Counted from the stretch's first letter, positions 1-8,797 are shown. The stretch is DNA of 38,121 nucleotides from an uncultured Clostridia bacterium (GCA_946407465.1 CAMJOD010000004.1:1-38121); one strand, 5' to 3'. The notes: a model not told the origin generated them from the sequence alone. A program made the numbers and translations.

Positions 1-1268
1 CCGACATGAACGAGGGCGAAACGCTCGACAAAATGAAGGGCTACGGCATTCCCGTCTACATGGGTCACGCGGCGGAGAACATCAGGGGCGCCGAGCTGGT
101 CGTCTATTCGGCGGCTGTCAAGGAGACCAATCCCGAGCGTCAGGCGGCTGTGGAGCAGGGTATTCCCTGCATTGAGCGCAGCGTCATGCTGGGCGTGGTG
201 ACGAGAAGATACCGCAGAAGCATCGCGATTTCGGGCACCCACGGCAAGACCTCCACCACCGCCATGCTCTCGCAGATTCTGATCGGCAGCGGCTTTGACC
301 CGTCCGCCATCATCGGCGGCAAGCTGCCCTTTATCGGCGGCAACAGCTATGTGGGACAGAGCGACATCATCGTCTGCGAGGCGTGTGAATATGTCGATAC
401 CTTTTTGGAGCTCAACCCCTTTATTTCGGTTATCCTCAACGTGGACGCCGACCACCTCGACTACTTCAAAAATCTGGACAATATCAAAAAGTCCTTCCAT
501 CAGTTTGCCATGCAGACAACCGGTCTGCTGGTGCTCAACGGCGACGACGCCAACACCCTCGACAGCGTAAAGGACGTGCAGCTTGAAAAAATCACCTTCG
601 GCTTTGGCGAAGGCTGCGACTACCGCGCGGTGAATGTCAGTGCCGACAAGGGCGTTCACGAGCAGTATGATTTGTATCATCACGGCGAAAAGCTGTGCAG
701 CGTCAAGCTGATTGTGCCCGGCAAGCACAATGTCTACAACTCGCTGGCGGCAGCGGCAACGGCGCATTATCTCGGCGCGACGCCTGCCGAAATCAGCGAA
801 AATCTGCACAAGTTCGGCGGCGTACACCGTCGGTTTGAGATTCTCGGCACGCCCGGCGGCATCACCGTAGCCGACGACTTCGCGCACCATCCCACCGAGC
901 TGACCGCCACGCTCAACGCCGCCATGGCAATGGGCTTCCGCCATGTCTGGGCGGTGTTTCAGCCGCACACCTTCTCGCGTACCGCCATGCTGCTCGACGA
1001 CTTTGCCAAGGCGCTGCAAATTCCCGACACCGCGGTTATCTCCGAGATTTTGCCGGTGCGTGAGACCAACACCTACAACATCTATTCGCGCGATTTGGGC
1101 GCCAAGGTGCCCGGCTCCGTGTGTCTCGACACCTTTGAGGAAATCACGGATTATGTTTGCCGCAACGCAAAAGAGGGCGATTTGATTCTCACCATGGGCG
1201 GCGGCAACGTCTACATGTGCGCCAATATGATTTTGAAGCAGCTGGAATTTATGCAGGACAACGATTGA
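1..1268 (+). CDS. murC: UDP-N-acetylmuramate--L-alanine ligase, 5' partial
   Basis: This cytoplasmic Mur ligase adds L-alanine to UDP-MurNAc using ATP, the first step of the peptidoglycan stem peptide. The reading frame is open from the left edge (positions 1-2 finish a codon, GAC at 3-5), so the gene starts outside the window. The Met at position 6 is internal: the visible protein opens with the SDMNEG-like segment that follows the N-terminal UDP-binding fold. About 35-40 residues are missing compared with the usual ~455. The ATP-binding loop GTHGKTSTT lies near residue 77. The Mur central domain follows, with NVDADHLDYF, and then the C-terminal domain with VADDFAHHPTE and FQPHTFSRT, all typical of MurC rather than MurD, E or F. 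A hairpin terminator follows immediately, so murC ends its transcription unit. Confidence 0.96.
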   Translation, partial: DMNEGETLDKMKGYGIPVYMGHAAENIRGAELVVYSAAVKETNPERQAAVEQGIPCIERSVMLGVVTRRYRRSIAISGTHGKTSTTAMLSQILIGSGFDPSAIIGGKLPFIGGNSYVGQSDIIVCEACEYVDTFLELNPFISVILNVDADHLDYFKNLDNIKKSFHQFAMQTTGLLVLNGDDANTLDSVKDVQLEKITFGFGEGCDYRAVNVSADKGVHEQYDLYHHGEKLCSVKLIVPGKHNVYNSLAAAATAHYLGATPAEISENLHKFGGVHRRFEILGTPGGITVADDFAHHPTELTATLNAAMAMGFRHVWAVFQPHTFSRTAMLLDDFAKALQIPDTAVISEILPVRETNTYNIYSRDLGAKVPGSVCLDTFEEITDYVCRNAKEGDLILTMGGGNVYMCANMILKQLEFMQDND

Positions 1269-1274
1269 TTTTTA

Positions 1275-1313
1275 AGGGAGCAGTCATTTTGATTGCTCCC
1301 TCAAACTTTTTAT
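1275..1313 (+). terminator. Rho-independent terminator after murC
   Basis: The arms at 1275-1286 and 1290-1301 pair over 12 positions with one G-U pair, around a TTT loop. A short T-rich stretch follows at 1307-1313. The T-tract is displaced by about five bases, so efficiency is uncertain. Confidence 0.7.
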
Positions 1314-1341
1314 TGCAAACCATTTGCGATAATGCTATAAT
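1313..1341 (+). promoter_or_regulatory. Sigma-A-type promoter for the 1380 gene run
   Basis: TTGCAA at 1313-1318 and TATAAT at 1336-1341 are separated by exactly 17 bases. This is about 40 bases ahead of the start codon at 1380, which has AAGGAG just upstream. It could drive the whole run from the AlkD-like gene onward. Confidence 0.75.
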
Positions 1342-1379
1342 AATAAAATAATGACATAACAGAAACCAAGGAGCCGCCT

Positions 1380-2036
1380 ATGCTGTACGCGACCAAACAA
1401 ATGATTTTGCGTGATATAGAATCGCTGCCGCCCAACTGCAAAACAAAGGACATTGACGCGCTGATTCGGCGCTATGTCAGAGAGCAATACGACGTGAGCG
1501 GCTTGCGCGGCGAGATTTTGACCGAGCAGCGCCTGCACCGCATTTATTTTTATACTTCTTTAAAGCAATTAAAAAGCGTCTATGACCGCGCGGCGTTCAT
1601 CGACAATAATTTGCTTTTTTCGGATTGGTGGCACACCGACCAGCTGATTCATTTTGTGTCGGCGCTCGACTATGAAACCGCGCGGCGCTATACCGAAAAA
1701 TACCTCCAAAGCGACGATTTGTTTGTGCGCCGCTGGGGCTATGTGCTGTGGATTTCCAAGCTGTGCCGCGACGAGGCGCATGTGGACGAGCTGCTGTCGC
1801 TGATGAAAAACGACAACGCCTACTATGTGCAGATGGCGCAGGCGTGGCTGATTGCGGAGCTTGCCGTTTTTTTCCCCGAACAGGTGTGGCAGTGGATGGA
1901 CAGCGAAAACGCATTATATTATAACATCAACGGCAAGGCAATACAAAAAATCTGCGACTCCTTCCGCGTCAGCGCCGCAAACAAGGAGCGCTTCAAGGCG
2001 CTGCGCCCCAAACTGAAAGAGAGGAATCCTGCATGA
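1380..2036 (+). CDS. AlkD-like HEAT-repeat DNA alkylation repair protein
   Basis: This 218-residue helical protein resembles the AlkC/AlkD family, DNA glycosylases built of HEAT-like repeats that remove alkylated purines. Recognisable blocks are FSDWWHTDQLIHF (about residues 80-92), the paired DLFVRRWGYVLW segment and NAYYVQMAQAWLIAE, which line up with AlkD's repeat helices in order and spacing. It is close to full AlkD length. I could not confirm the catalytic Asp and DNA-contacting Trp residues from memory, so activity is inferred from family only. AAGGAG lies about 7 bases before the ATG. The gene has its own promoter and overlaps the next gene by ATGA, indicating translational coupling. 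A MutS-like ATPase two genes on gives the neighbourhood a DNA-repair flavour. Confidence 0.8.
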   Translation: MLYATKQMILRDIESLPPNCKTKDIDALIRRYVREQYDVSGLRGEILTEQRLHRIYFYTSLKQLKSVYDRAAFIDNNLLFSDWWHTDQLIHFVSALDYETARRYTEKYLQSDDLFVRRWGYVLWISKLCRDEAHVDELLSLMKNDNAYYVQMAQAWLIAELAVFFPEQVWQWMDSENALYYNINGKAIQKICDSFRVSAANKERFKALRPKLKERNPA

Positions 2037-2833
2037 AAACAACAGTAACGCGCGGCACAGTCAGGCTCAAAAACAACGAAATGGATTATTTCACCTTCGG
2101 CAGCGGCAGAAGGCAGATGGTGATTCTGCCCGGAATGGCGCTGAAAAGCGTCATGAACGTCGCCGAGGGCGTGGCTTCGGCCTACAGGCTCCTGTCCGAC
2201 GCCTTTACGATTACGGTTTTTGACCGAACCAAATTTCTTTCTGAGAATTATACACTCACGCAGCTCGCCGAGGACACTGCGGAGGCAATGCAGCTGCTCT
2301 CTATTCGGGACGCCTGTGTGTTCGGCGCCTCACAGGGCGGCGTGATGGCGATGACGATTGCCGTCATGCATCCGGAGCTGGTCGGCAGACTGGCGCTCGG
2401 CTCGACGGCGGCAAGGCTCAATCCCGTATCCGAGCAGGTGATGAACAAGTGGATGGAGCTGGCGGAGCGGCGCGACCTGCAAGGGTTTCTGGACTACTTT
2501 ATCAGCGTGCTCTACGGCAGGGATTTTGCCGAAAAATTCGGCGGCTTTATCAAGCTGTCACATCAGGATGTGACCGAGGCGGACTTCGAGCGCTTTGTCA
2601 TTCTCGGAAAAACCTTTGACACCCTGAGCATCTACGACAAGCTCGAGCGGATTCAGTGCCCGACGCTGGTGCTCGGCGCGATTGACGACAAGGTGCTCAC
2701 CGCGCAGGCGTCCTTTGAGATAGCGCAAAAGCTCGGCTGCGCCTGCTACTTCTACGAAAACAAATACGGTCACTGCGCCTTTGACGAAGCGCCGGACTAC
2801 AAACAGCGTTTATTGAACTTTTTTACAGAATAA
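2033..2833 (+). CDS. Alpha/beta hydrolase
   Basis: This 266-residue protein has the alpha/beta hydrolase fold and probably hydrolyses a small ester, lactone or amide in the cytoplasm; the substrate is unknown. The nucleophile elbow is GASQGG with Ser100, the acid is probably Asp218 or Asp219 in GAIDDKVL, and the base is His247 in KYGHCAFDE, completing the triad in the normal order. An HGxG-like oxyanion segment is represented only by the VILPGMALKS region. No signal peptide is visible. It overlaps the AlkD-like gene by four bases, so the two are co-translated. A 61-base gap with AAAGGAAA precedes the next gene. Confidence 0.85.
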   Translation: MKTTVTRGTVRLKNNEMDYFTFGSGRRQMVILPGMALKSVMNVAEGVASAYRLLSDAFTITVFDRTKFLSENYTLTQLAEDTAEAMQLLSIRDACVFGASQGGVMAMTIAVMHPELVGRLALGSTAARLNPVSEQVMNKWMELAERRDLQGFLDYFISVLYGRDFAEKFGGFIKLSHQDVTEADFERFVILGKTFDTLSIYDKLERIQCPTLVLGAIDDKVLTAQASFEIAQKLGCACYFYENKYGHCAFDEAPDYKQRLLNFFTE

Positions 2834-2894
2834 TATTTTCCGTTCCCTCATTAATGAAAAAACAGCAAGACAGTTTTTATTAAAGGAAATCAAC

Positions 2895-4598
2895 ATGGAA
2901 GAATTTAGCCTGATGCATCCGCAGGGCGCGGCATATACCGTACATACATTGACAGACGAGGCGGTCAACGACCTCTCCATAGATTTTTTGGTTGAAAACC
3001 TCACCGAAAAGCGCAGTGAGCGCGGCCATTTGCGCGCGCTGATGACGCAGGTGACGGACGATTCCGAGGTAATCCGCTACCGCTGTGACGTGTTTGAGGA
3101 CTTTTTGCGCTTTCCCAAGCTGCGCACCGTCATGGAGGAGCTGGTGGAGCGTCTTGCCGACCTGCGCGACGTGGCGCGGTTTCAAAAGGATCAGGAGGGA
3201 CCCTCGCTGTGGGCGCTTGTCAACCGTCTGCGCGAGATTGACGAATATGTCAGCTGCATCACGCTGCTGCAAGACACCTTGGAGGAGCTGGACGTCACCT
3301 CCGAGGGCATGCGGACGCTGCGGCAGATCGTGACGGACATCGGCAGAGAATCGGGCTTTCCGGAGCTGAAAGCGGATATTGACGAGACCATGGAGCAGGC
3401 ACGCAAGCTCAAAAGCATCACCATCGGCGTCAACCTCGACAGCATGCTGCGCCCCAAAACCGCCGGCGTGCTCTCGCTCAACGACAGCTACTTTACCGAC
3501 GCCGGTCTCATGAAGCGGTTTATGAACTTTGCCAACAAGCAGGACGGTCTGCACGAGGGCACCGACGTCAGCGGCATGAAGCACTTTCACGCCGCCAATC
3601 CCACCACGTCCGAGCTGCGCTTTGTGTCCTATCAAAAAAGCGCGGTTTCCAATGATATACAGGTGGAGGCAAGCCCTGCCACCGGCAACGACGCGCTGTC
3701 CAACGCCATCACCAAGCCCGTCACCAATATCATGAAAAAGACCTGCGACGACATCAAGTCAACGCTGAAAAAATATGTGAACATCAGCGGCTACATGCTG
3801 ATTGGGCTGATGCCCGAAATCCTCTTTTATGTGCGCTGGGCGGAGCTGACCGACAAGCTGATTGCGCAGGGTATGCCGGTTTGCAAGGCGGAGATTCTGC
3901 CCGCGGACGAGAGAAAATGTTCTTTTAAAGAAATATATAACCTCAAGCTCGCCGTCAACAATATCAGCGGCGAGACCGAAAGGATTCACATCATCACCAA
4001 TGATATTGACTTCTCCGACGACCGCCGCATCTATATCCTGACCGGACCCAACCGCGGCGGCAAAACCATCATCACACAGGCGGTCGGGCTTGCCATGCTG
4101 CTGGCGCAGTGGGGCGTCTATGTGCCGGCTGCCGCGGCGCAGCTCAGTCCCTGCGACAACATGTTCACGCACTTTCCGGCGGACGAGAACGACACCGTCG
4201 ATTTGGGCAGATTGGGCGAGGAGAGCAAGCGCCTTTCCGAGATTTTTGATATTGCCACGCCGCACAGCTTTTTGCTGCTCAACGAGAGTCTGGCGACCAC
4301 CAGCGTCGCCGAAGGTCTGTTTATCGCCAAGGACGTGGTCAAGGCGATGCGCTATCTCGGCGTGCGCTGTATTTTCAACACACATATGCACGAGCTGGCA
4401 CGCAGCCTGGACGAGCTGAACGCTGCCGAGGGCGACAGCCGCGTCGAGAGTCTGGTCACCGGTGTGCAGCACGGCGAGCGCAGCTTCAAGGTCGCCGTCG
4501 CACCGCCGCAGGGCGTCAGCTATGCCAAGGATATTGCCCAAAAATACGGCGTGACCTATGAACAAATCCGCGCGCATCTGGAGCGGCGCGGCAGCTGA
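2895..4598 (+). CDS. Stand-alone MutS-related ATPase
   Basis: This 567-residue protein contains the helical core/lever and ATPase domains of the MutS superfamily but no N-terminal mismatch-recognition domain and no Smr nuclease, so it is neither MutS1 nor MutS2. The Walker A motif TGPNRGGKT is at about residues 383-391. The Walker B position reads FLLLNES, with Asn463 where MutS has Asp, followed by LATTS in place of GRGTS. The H-loop NTHMHEL is kept. Clostridial and Bacteroidetes MutS-related proteins with an LNE motif are known, so the change may be a family trait rather than inactivation. Its function is uncharacterised and may involve recombination intermediates or DNA structures. The start is supported by AAAGGA nine bases upstream. 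Confidence 0.86.
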   Translation: MEEFSLMHPQGAAYTVHTLTDEAVNDLSIDFLVENLTEKRSERGHLRALMTQVTDDSEVIRYRCDVFEDFLRFPKLRTVMEELVERLADLRDVARFQKDQEGPSLWALVNRLREIDEYVSCITLLQDTLEELDVTSEGMRTLRQIVTDIGRESGFPELKADIDETMEQARKLKSITIGVNLDSMLRPKTAGVLSLNDSYFTDAGLMKRFMNFANKQDGLHEGTDVSGMKHFHAANPTTSELRFVSYQKSAVSNDIQVEASPATGNDALSNAITKPVTNIMKKTCDDIKSTLKKYVNISGYMLIGLMPEILFYVRWAELTDKLIAQGMPVCKAEILPADERKCSFKEIYNLKLAVNNISGETERIHIITNDIDFSDDRRIYILTGPNRGGKTIITQAVGLAMLLAQWGVYVPAAAAQLSPCDNMFTHFPADENDTVDLGRLGEESKRLSEIFDIATPHSFLLLNESLATTSVAEGLFIAKDVVKAMRYLGVRCIFNTHMHELARSLDELNAAEGDSRVESLVTGVQHGERSFKVAVAPPQGVSYAKDIAQKYGVTYEQIRAHLERRGS

Positions 4599-4631
4599 CA
4601 GCCAATCGATTGTATGAAAGAGATGATTTCT

Positions 4632-5492
4632 ATGAATAATAAGAATACCGGACTTGTGCTCGAGGGCGGCGCCATGCGCGGCTTGTTCACCGCCGGTGTG
4701 ATTGACGTTTTGATGGAAAACGGCATTGAGTTTCCGGCGTTTGTCGGTGTGTCGGCAGGCGCGGCGTTCGGCTGCAACTACAAATCCCGTCAGATTGGAC
4801 GCGCGCTGCGCTACAACAAGCGCTTTTGCCGCGATCCGCGCTACTGTTCGTTCCGTTCGCTGTTCAAAACAGGCGACGTGTTCGGCGCGCAGTTCTGCTA
4901 TCACGAGGTTCCCAACACGCTCGACCCCTTTGACGGTAAGGCGTTCAACGAAAACCCCATGGCATTCTATCTTGTCGCCTCCGACGTCGAAACGGGAAAG
5001 CCCTTTTACAAAAGGCTCGACCGTGCGGACGACACCGCCTACGAATGGATTCGCGCCTCGGCATCCATGCCGATTGTGTCGCGTGTGGTGGAGCTGGACG
5101 GCAAAAAATTCCTCGACGGCGGCGTCACGGATTCCATTCCGCTGGCGTTCATGGAGCGGCAGTATGACCGCAACGTGGTGGTGCTGACGCGTCCGCGCGA
5201 CTACCAAAAGCAGCCGGCGTCCAAGCTCTGGCTCTACCGGCTCACCCTGCGCAAATACCCCAACATGCTCCGCGCTGTCAGGGAGCGCCATCTGATGTAC
5301 AACGAGCAGCGCGCGCATGTGTTTGCACAGGAAAAGGCAGGCAAGGCGTTTGTCATCTGTCCCGACAAGCCGCTCGAGGTCGGCAGAATGGAGCACGACC
5401 CCGAACAGCTCCAAAAGGCATATGATACCGGCAGACAGACCGCGCTGCGGCAGCTCGGCGCACTGAAAAGGTTTTTGGAAAATGATCATTGA
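4632..5492 (+). CDS. Patatin-like phospholipase
   Basis: This is a single-domain bacterial patatin of about 286 residues, a cytoplasmic or membrane-associated lipid acyl hydrolase. The oxyanion glycine-rich segment LEGGAMRG is at the N-terminus, the nucleophile is Ser41 in GVSAG, and the second member of the catalytic dyad is Asp162 in DGG. All three are in the order and spacing of the family (YjjU/RssA-like). I chose the ATG at 4632 because AAAGAG lies nine bases upstream; an in-frame ATG at 4614 has no visible ribosome site. The C-terminus overlaps the next gene by 11 bases. The run that follows (amidohydrolase, methyltransferase, SDR, YihY) suggests a shared lipid or small-molecule role, which is inference. 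Confidence 0.9.
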   Translation: MNNKNTGLVLEGGAMRGLFTAGVIDVLMENGIEFPAFVGVSAGAAFGCNYKSRQIGRALRYNKRFCRDPRYCSFRSLFKTGDVFGAQFCYHEVPNTLDPFDGKAFNENPMAFYLVASDVETGKPFYKRLDRADDTAYEWIRASASMPIVSRVVELDGKKFLDGGVTDSIPLAFMERQYDRNVVVLTRPRDYQKQPASKLWLYRLTLRKYPNMLRAVRERHLMYNEQRAHVFAQEKAGKAFVICPDKPLEVGRMEHDPEQLQKAYDTGRQTALRQLGALKRFLENDH

Positions 5493-6303
5493 TTCTCACG
5501 CCCATATCGGCAATATGGTGGTGCTCAATCTCAGCGTCGGCAAGGTGCTCCGTTCCATGGAGCGCTACGGCGTGGACTTTTCGCTGGTGAGCAGCATTGA
5601 GAGCACCGAATACTACAAGCCCCACAAGCGGCTGCCGTTCTTTTTGCGCCGCAGCACCCTGCATGTGTGCAAAAAGACTGTCCGCGCGGTCAAACGCCAT
5701 CCCGACAAGCTCGGCGCGCTGCTGTGGATTCAAACAGGCAGAAAAATACCGGTCGAGCGGCTGAGCCGCTTTATCGAAAAAAACAGACAATATATCTACG
5801 GCATCAAAATCCATCCCTACCGCTCCGAGGTCGCGCCCGACGATCCGCGCATGGAGCCTGTCTATGCGCTGGCAAAGCGCTTCGGCTTGCCGGTGGCGGC
5901 GCATACGGGCGACATGGCTTGCGCCCAAACCGCGCTGCTCTTTAACGCGGCAAGGGCGCATCCCGACGTCAATTTTATCGCGGTTCACATGGATTTGGAG
6001 AGCGGCAACAAGGCGGCAATCGACCTGATTGCACAGCTCCCGAACCTCTACGGCGACACCACATGGGTGCCGGTCAGGAGCACGCTCTACGCCGTCCGGA
6101 CCTGCGGCAGCCAAAAAATACTCTTTGGCACCGACAACCCGATTGACGGCGAGACCCATATGGAGTTTAACCGCGCCGGTCAGCGCTCGCTCTGTCAGGA
6201 GTATTTTCACGAGTTTCGGGAAATGGTGAGCCGTGAGGACTACGACAATATTATGTACAAAAACGCCGAAAGACTGTTCGGCATCAAATTATCGGACAAA
6301 TAA
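5482..6303 (+). CDS. Amidohydrolase-family metal-dependent hydrolase
   Basis: This 273-residue TIM-barrel protein belongs to the amidohydrolase superfamily (amidohydrolase 2/TatD-like). Metal-ligand candidates appear in canonical order: HxH at His6 and His8 (IIDSHAHIG), KIHPYR with His111, AHTGD, VHMDLESG, and FGTDNP with Asp218 near the end of the barrel. The set is complete, so an active hydrolase or decarboxylase is likely. Substrate cannot be read from sequence. It begins inside the patatin gene (11-base overlap) and is followed after 21 bases by a methyltransferase gene with GAGGAGG-like spacing, so it is part of the same operon. Confidence 0.87.
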   Translation: MIIDSHAHIGNMVVLNLSVGKVLRSMERYGVDFSLVSSIESTEYYKPHKRLPFFLRRSTLHVCKKTVRAVKRHPDKLGALLWIQTGRKIPVERLSRFIEKNRQYIYGIKIHPYRSEVAPDDPRMEPVYALAKRFGLPVAAHTGDMACAQTALLFNAARAHPDVNFIAVHMDLESGNKAAIDLIAQLPNLYGDTTWVPVRSTLYAVRTCGSQKILFGTDNPIDGETHMEFNRAGQRSLCQEYFHEFREMVSREDYDNIMYKNAERLFGIKLSDK

Positions 6304-6324
6304 GCACATGCTGAGGAGGCTATT

Positions 6325-6954
6325 ATGAAATATCACAAGTTGACCGAGAACGCCGTCAAGCCGGAGGGCTTTTGGGGCAAGCTGATGATTCGCTCCATGA
6401 ACAAGGGGCACCACGAGCTGACAGACTGGGCGCTCGGCTATGTTGCTGTCGAAAACGGCTTCCGGGTGCTCGACGTGGGCTGCGGCGGCGGAAAAACCGT
6501 GTCCAAGCTCTGTGACCGCGTGGGAAGCGGCAAGGTGTACGGCATCGACTATTCCGCGCTCTGCGTGCAAAAATCCGTCAAATACAACCGCAAAAATATC
6601 CTCTGCGGCAGGGCGGAAATCCGTCAGGCGAGCGTCTCGGAGCTGCCCTTTGACGCAGGCAGCTTTGATTTGGTGACCGCCGTGGAGACCTACTACTTCT
6701 GGCCGGACAAGCTGCACGACCTCATGGAAATCTACCGCGTCATGAAGCGCGGCGGCAAGCTGCTGCTTGTGTTTGAAATGCTCAAGAGCAAGGACGACCC
6801 CGACCGCTGGAAGGCGGTGGAGGAACGCCTGCACATCGAGGCGGTCAGCCGCGAGGGCATTCATGAAATGCTGCTGCGCGCCGGTTATCAAAACATCCGC
6901 ACCCATGTCAAAAGCGGCACAAGCTGGCTTTGCGCCGTTGCTGAAAAGGAGTGA
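6325..6954 (+). CDS. Class I SAM-dependent methyltransferase
   Basis: This 209-residue Rossmann-fold methyltransferase has the SAM-binding motif I VLDVGCGGGKT at about residues 48-58, motif II acidic residue in VYGIDYS, and a post-motif LPFDAGSFDLVTAVETYYFW. This is the UbiE/Methyltransf_11 arrangement. The acceptor is unknown; lipids, quinones or small metabolites are typical for the group. GAGGAGG lies upstream of the ATG. Four bases separate its stop from the next start, supporting co-translation with the short-chain dehydrogenase. Confidence 0.92.
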   Translation: MKYHKLTENAVKPEGFWGKLMIRSMNKGHHELTDWALGYVAVENGFRVLDVGCGGGKTVSKLCDRVGSGKVYGIDYSALCVQKSVKYNRKNILCGRAEIRQASVSELPFDAGSFDLVTAVETYYFWPDKLHDLMEIYRVMKRGGKLLLVFEMLKSKDDPDRWKAVEERLHIEAVSREGIHEMLLRAGYQNIRTHVKSGTSWLCAVAEKE

Positions 6955-6958
6955 TTTT

Positions 6959-7723
6959 ATGAAAGCCTTAATCACGGGAGCAAGCTCCGGCATCGGCAGG
7001 GAGTTTGCGCGATTGCTGGCGGCACGCGGCTGGGACCTCATTGTGGCGGCGCGCAGCACCGACAAGCTCAACGAGCTGAAGGAGGAGCTGAGCGGCGTGC
7101 AGGTGCGCGTTATCACGATTGACCTCTCGCGCGAGCAGGACGCCTACGACCTCTATGAGCATCTGCAAGACGAGCAGATTGACATGCTCATCAACAACGC
7201 CGGCTTTGGCGCCTACGGCTTTTTTGCGGACGTGCCCTTGCAGCGTGAAATCGAGCTGATTCACACCAACGTCTGCTCGCTGCATATCCTCACCAAGCTG
7301 TATTTGCAGGACATGCTTGCACGCGGCAGCGGCACCATTCTCAACGTCGGCTCTATGGCAGGCTTTTCGGCAGGTCCCAAGCTGTCGAGCTACTACGCCT
7401 CCAAAAACTATGTGGTGCGCCTGACAGAAGCGATTCACGAGGAGCTGCGCCGCAAAAACAGCAAGGTCAAGATCTCGGTGCTCTGCCCGGGACCCGTTAA
7501 CACCAACTTCAACAACGCGGCAAACGTGCGCTTTCCGGTCAAGGGACTGTCTCCGCGCGACGTCGCCGCCTACGCGCTGCAGCAGACCGAAAAGGGAAAG
7601 CCGGTGATTATCCCGGGCACGCTGATGAAGCTGACAAAATTCTTTTCCCGTTTTCTCAGCGAAAAGGCGCTCACGCGTGTTTCCTATAACATTCAGTCCG
7701 CAAAAGACGGAAGAAAGTCATGA
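6959..7723 (+). CDS. SDR-family NAD(P)-dependent oxidoreductase
   Basis: This 254-residue classical short-chain dehydrogenase/reductase has the cofactor loop TGASSGIG at residues 6-13, the structural NNAGFG motif, and the catalytic YxxxK at Tyr145 and Lys149, preceded by a conserved Ser in NVGSMAG. An Arg after the second strand (VAARSTDKL) favours NADP(H). The start at 6959 has AAAAGGAG eight bases upstream; the frame stays open further left, but that extension overlaps the methyltransferase and has no homology feel. It overlaps the following yihY-like gene by ATGA. The substrate is unknown. Confidence 0.93.
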   Translation: MKALITGASSGIGREFARLLAARGWDLIVAARSTDKLNELKEELSGVQVRVITIDLSREQDAYDLYEHLQDEQIDMLINNAGFGAYGFFADVPLQREIELIHTNVCSLHILTKLYLQDMLARGSGTILNVGSMAGFSAGPKLSSYYASKNYVVRLTEAIHEELRRKNSKVKISVLCPGPVNTNFNNAANVRFPVKGLSPRDVAAYALQQTEKGKPVIIPGTLMKLTKFFSRFLSEKALTRVSYNIQSAKDGRKS

Positions 7724-8631
7724 TTCTTGTTATTTTCCGGAGAATATGGGGCGCCCTCAAGCCGTTCTACAAAAAAATAGTCTTTGACAATATTTTTGCC
7801 ATCGCGGGACAGTCGGCGTTCTTTTTAATCTTGTCGGCTGTGCCGCTGCTGATGTTCTCGGTGTCTGTTTTGCAGTCGCTGCACCTGTCAACCGAGACGC
7901 TCGGCGATTTTTTGGGCGACACCTACAGCTCCACGCAGGTCAGCGAGTGGTTCAAATCGCTCAATAATATGTACAAGGCGCCGACGAGCATCTCTGTCAT
8001 CACCCTGATTGCCACCCTCTGGTCGGCGTCAAAGGGAATGCACGCCATCACCAACGGACTCAACCGCGTACACAATACCTACGAAAGCCGCACATGGCTC
8101 TCGCTGCGGCTGCACGCCATGCTGCACACCTTTGTGTTTATGATGATTATTACCGTGACAATCGGCGTGCTGATTCTCGGAAAAAGGCTGGGCGCGCTGA
8201 TTGAACCGTATCTGAACAAGCTGCCCGGCTATGTGGTGGCAATCTACAGCCTGCGATACATCATTGTGTTTTTGTATCAGGTGTTTTTGTTCGCGCTGCT
8301 CTACCGCAACACGCCCAACCTCACGCGCGAGGTGCGCAGGGAATACGGCTTCCGCTGTCAGCTGCCGGGCGCTGTTTTTTGCGCGGCGTCGTGGCACGTG
8401 CTGCTGTTTGCCATCTCGGTATATGTTACCGACTTCAACGGCTTTTCGATTTACAGGGGACTCACACAGTTGGCGATTGTCATGATTTTTCTCTACTTTT
8501 GCATGATTTGTCTGATGATCGGCGCGGAGCTCAACGTCCATTTCCACCGCGAAATCGACTGGGTTACCTTCCGCATGCTGCCGCGCTTTATCCGCAAAAG
8601 AATAAAGAATCCTCCCGCAAAACAGCGTTAA
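7720..8631 (+). CDS. YihY/BrkB-family inner membrane protein
   Basis: This 303-residue integral membrane protein shows about six hydrophobic segments and the family hallmarks: an N-terminal amphipathic region, LWSASKGMHAITNGLNRVHNTYESRTWL near residues 110-135, and the late segment YRGLTQLAIVMIFLYFCMICLMIGAELN. YihY was once called RNase BN, but that activity belongs to another protein; the family's transport or envelope role is still unclear. It overlaps the SDR gene by four bases and ends the operon. Its last 20 bases, including the stop codon, are duplicated 861 bases downstream at 9473-9493, which marks the toxin-antitoxin insert. Confidence 0.9.
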   Translation: MILVIFRRIWGALKPFYKKIVFDNIFAIAGQSAFFLILSAVPLLMFSVSVLQSLHLSTETLGDFLGDTYSSTQVSEWFKSLNNMYKAPTSISVITLIATLWSASKGMHAITNGLNRVHNTYESRTWLSLRLHAMLHTFVFMMIITVTIGVLILGKRLGALIEPYLNKLPGYVVAIYSLRYIIVFLYQVFLFALLYRNTPNLTREVRREYGFRCQLPGAVFCAASWHVLLFAISVYVTDFNGFSIYRGLTQLAIVMIFLYFCMICLMIGAELNVHFHREIDWVTFRMLPRFIRKRIKNPPAKQR

Positions 8632-8632
8632 T
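8612..8632 (+). repeat. 21-bp direct repeat, left copy
   Basis: It begins CTCCCGCAAAACAGCG and ends in the TAA stop of the yihY-like gene plus one T. It is identical base for base to 9473-9493, and identity stops at both edges. Confidence 0.9.
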
Positions 8633-8744
8633 GGTTGTTATGATTATGTCAGGTAGGTATTGTCATTTTTACTACGGCACGTCACTGTCTATACGGTGAT
8701 TTTGCCGCTCATACTTAAAAAAATGAAGAATCATAACAAAACGC

Positions 8745-8773
8745 TTGACTTTTCAAGATTAATGTAATACAAT
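8745..8773 (+). promoter_or_regulatory. Promoter of the toxin-antitoxin operon
   Basis: TTGACT at 8745-8750 and TACAAT at 8768-8773 have a 17-base spacer. A 10-base tandem duplication (AATGTAATAC twice, 8761-8780) overlaps the -10 box and is a plausible site for autorepression by the antitoxin, as is usual in relBE-type operons; the operator role is inferred. Confidence 0.7.
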
Positions 8774-8797
8774 GTAATACAGAAAGGGGCTGTCGCT

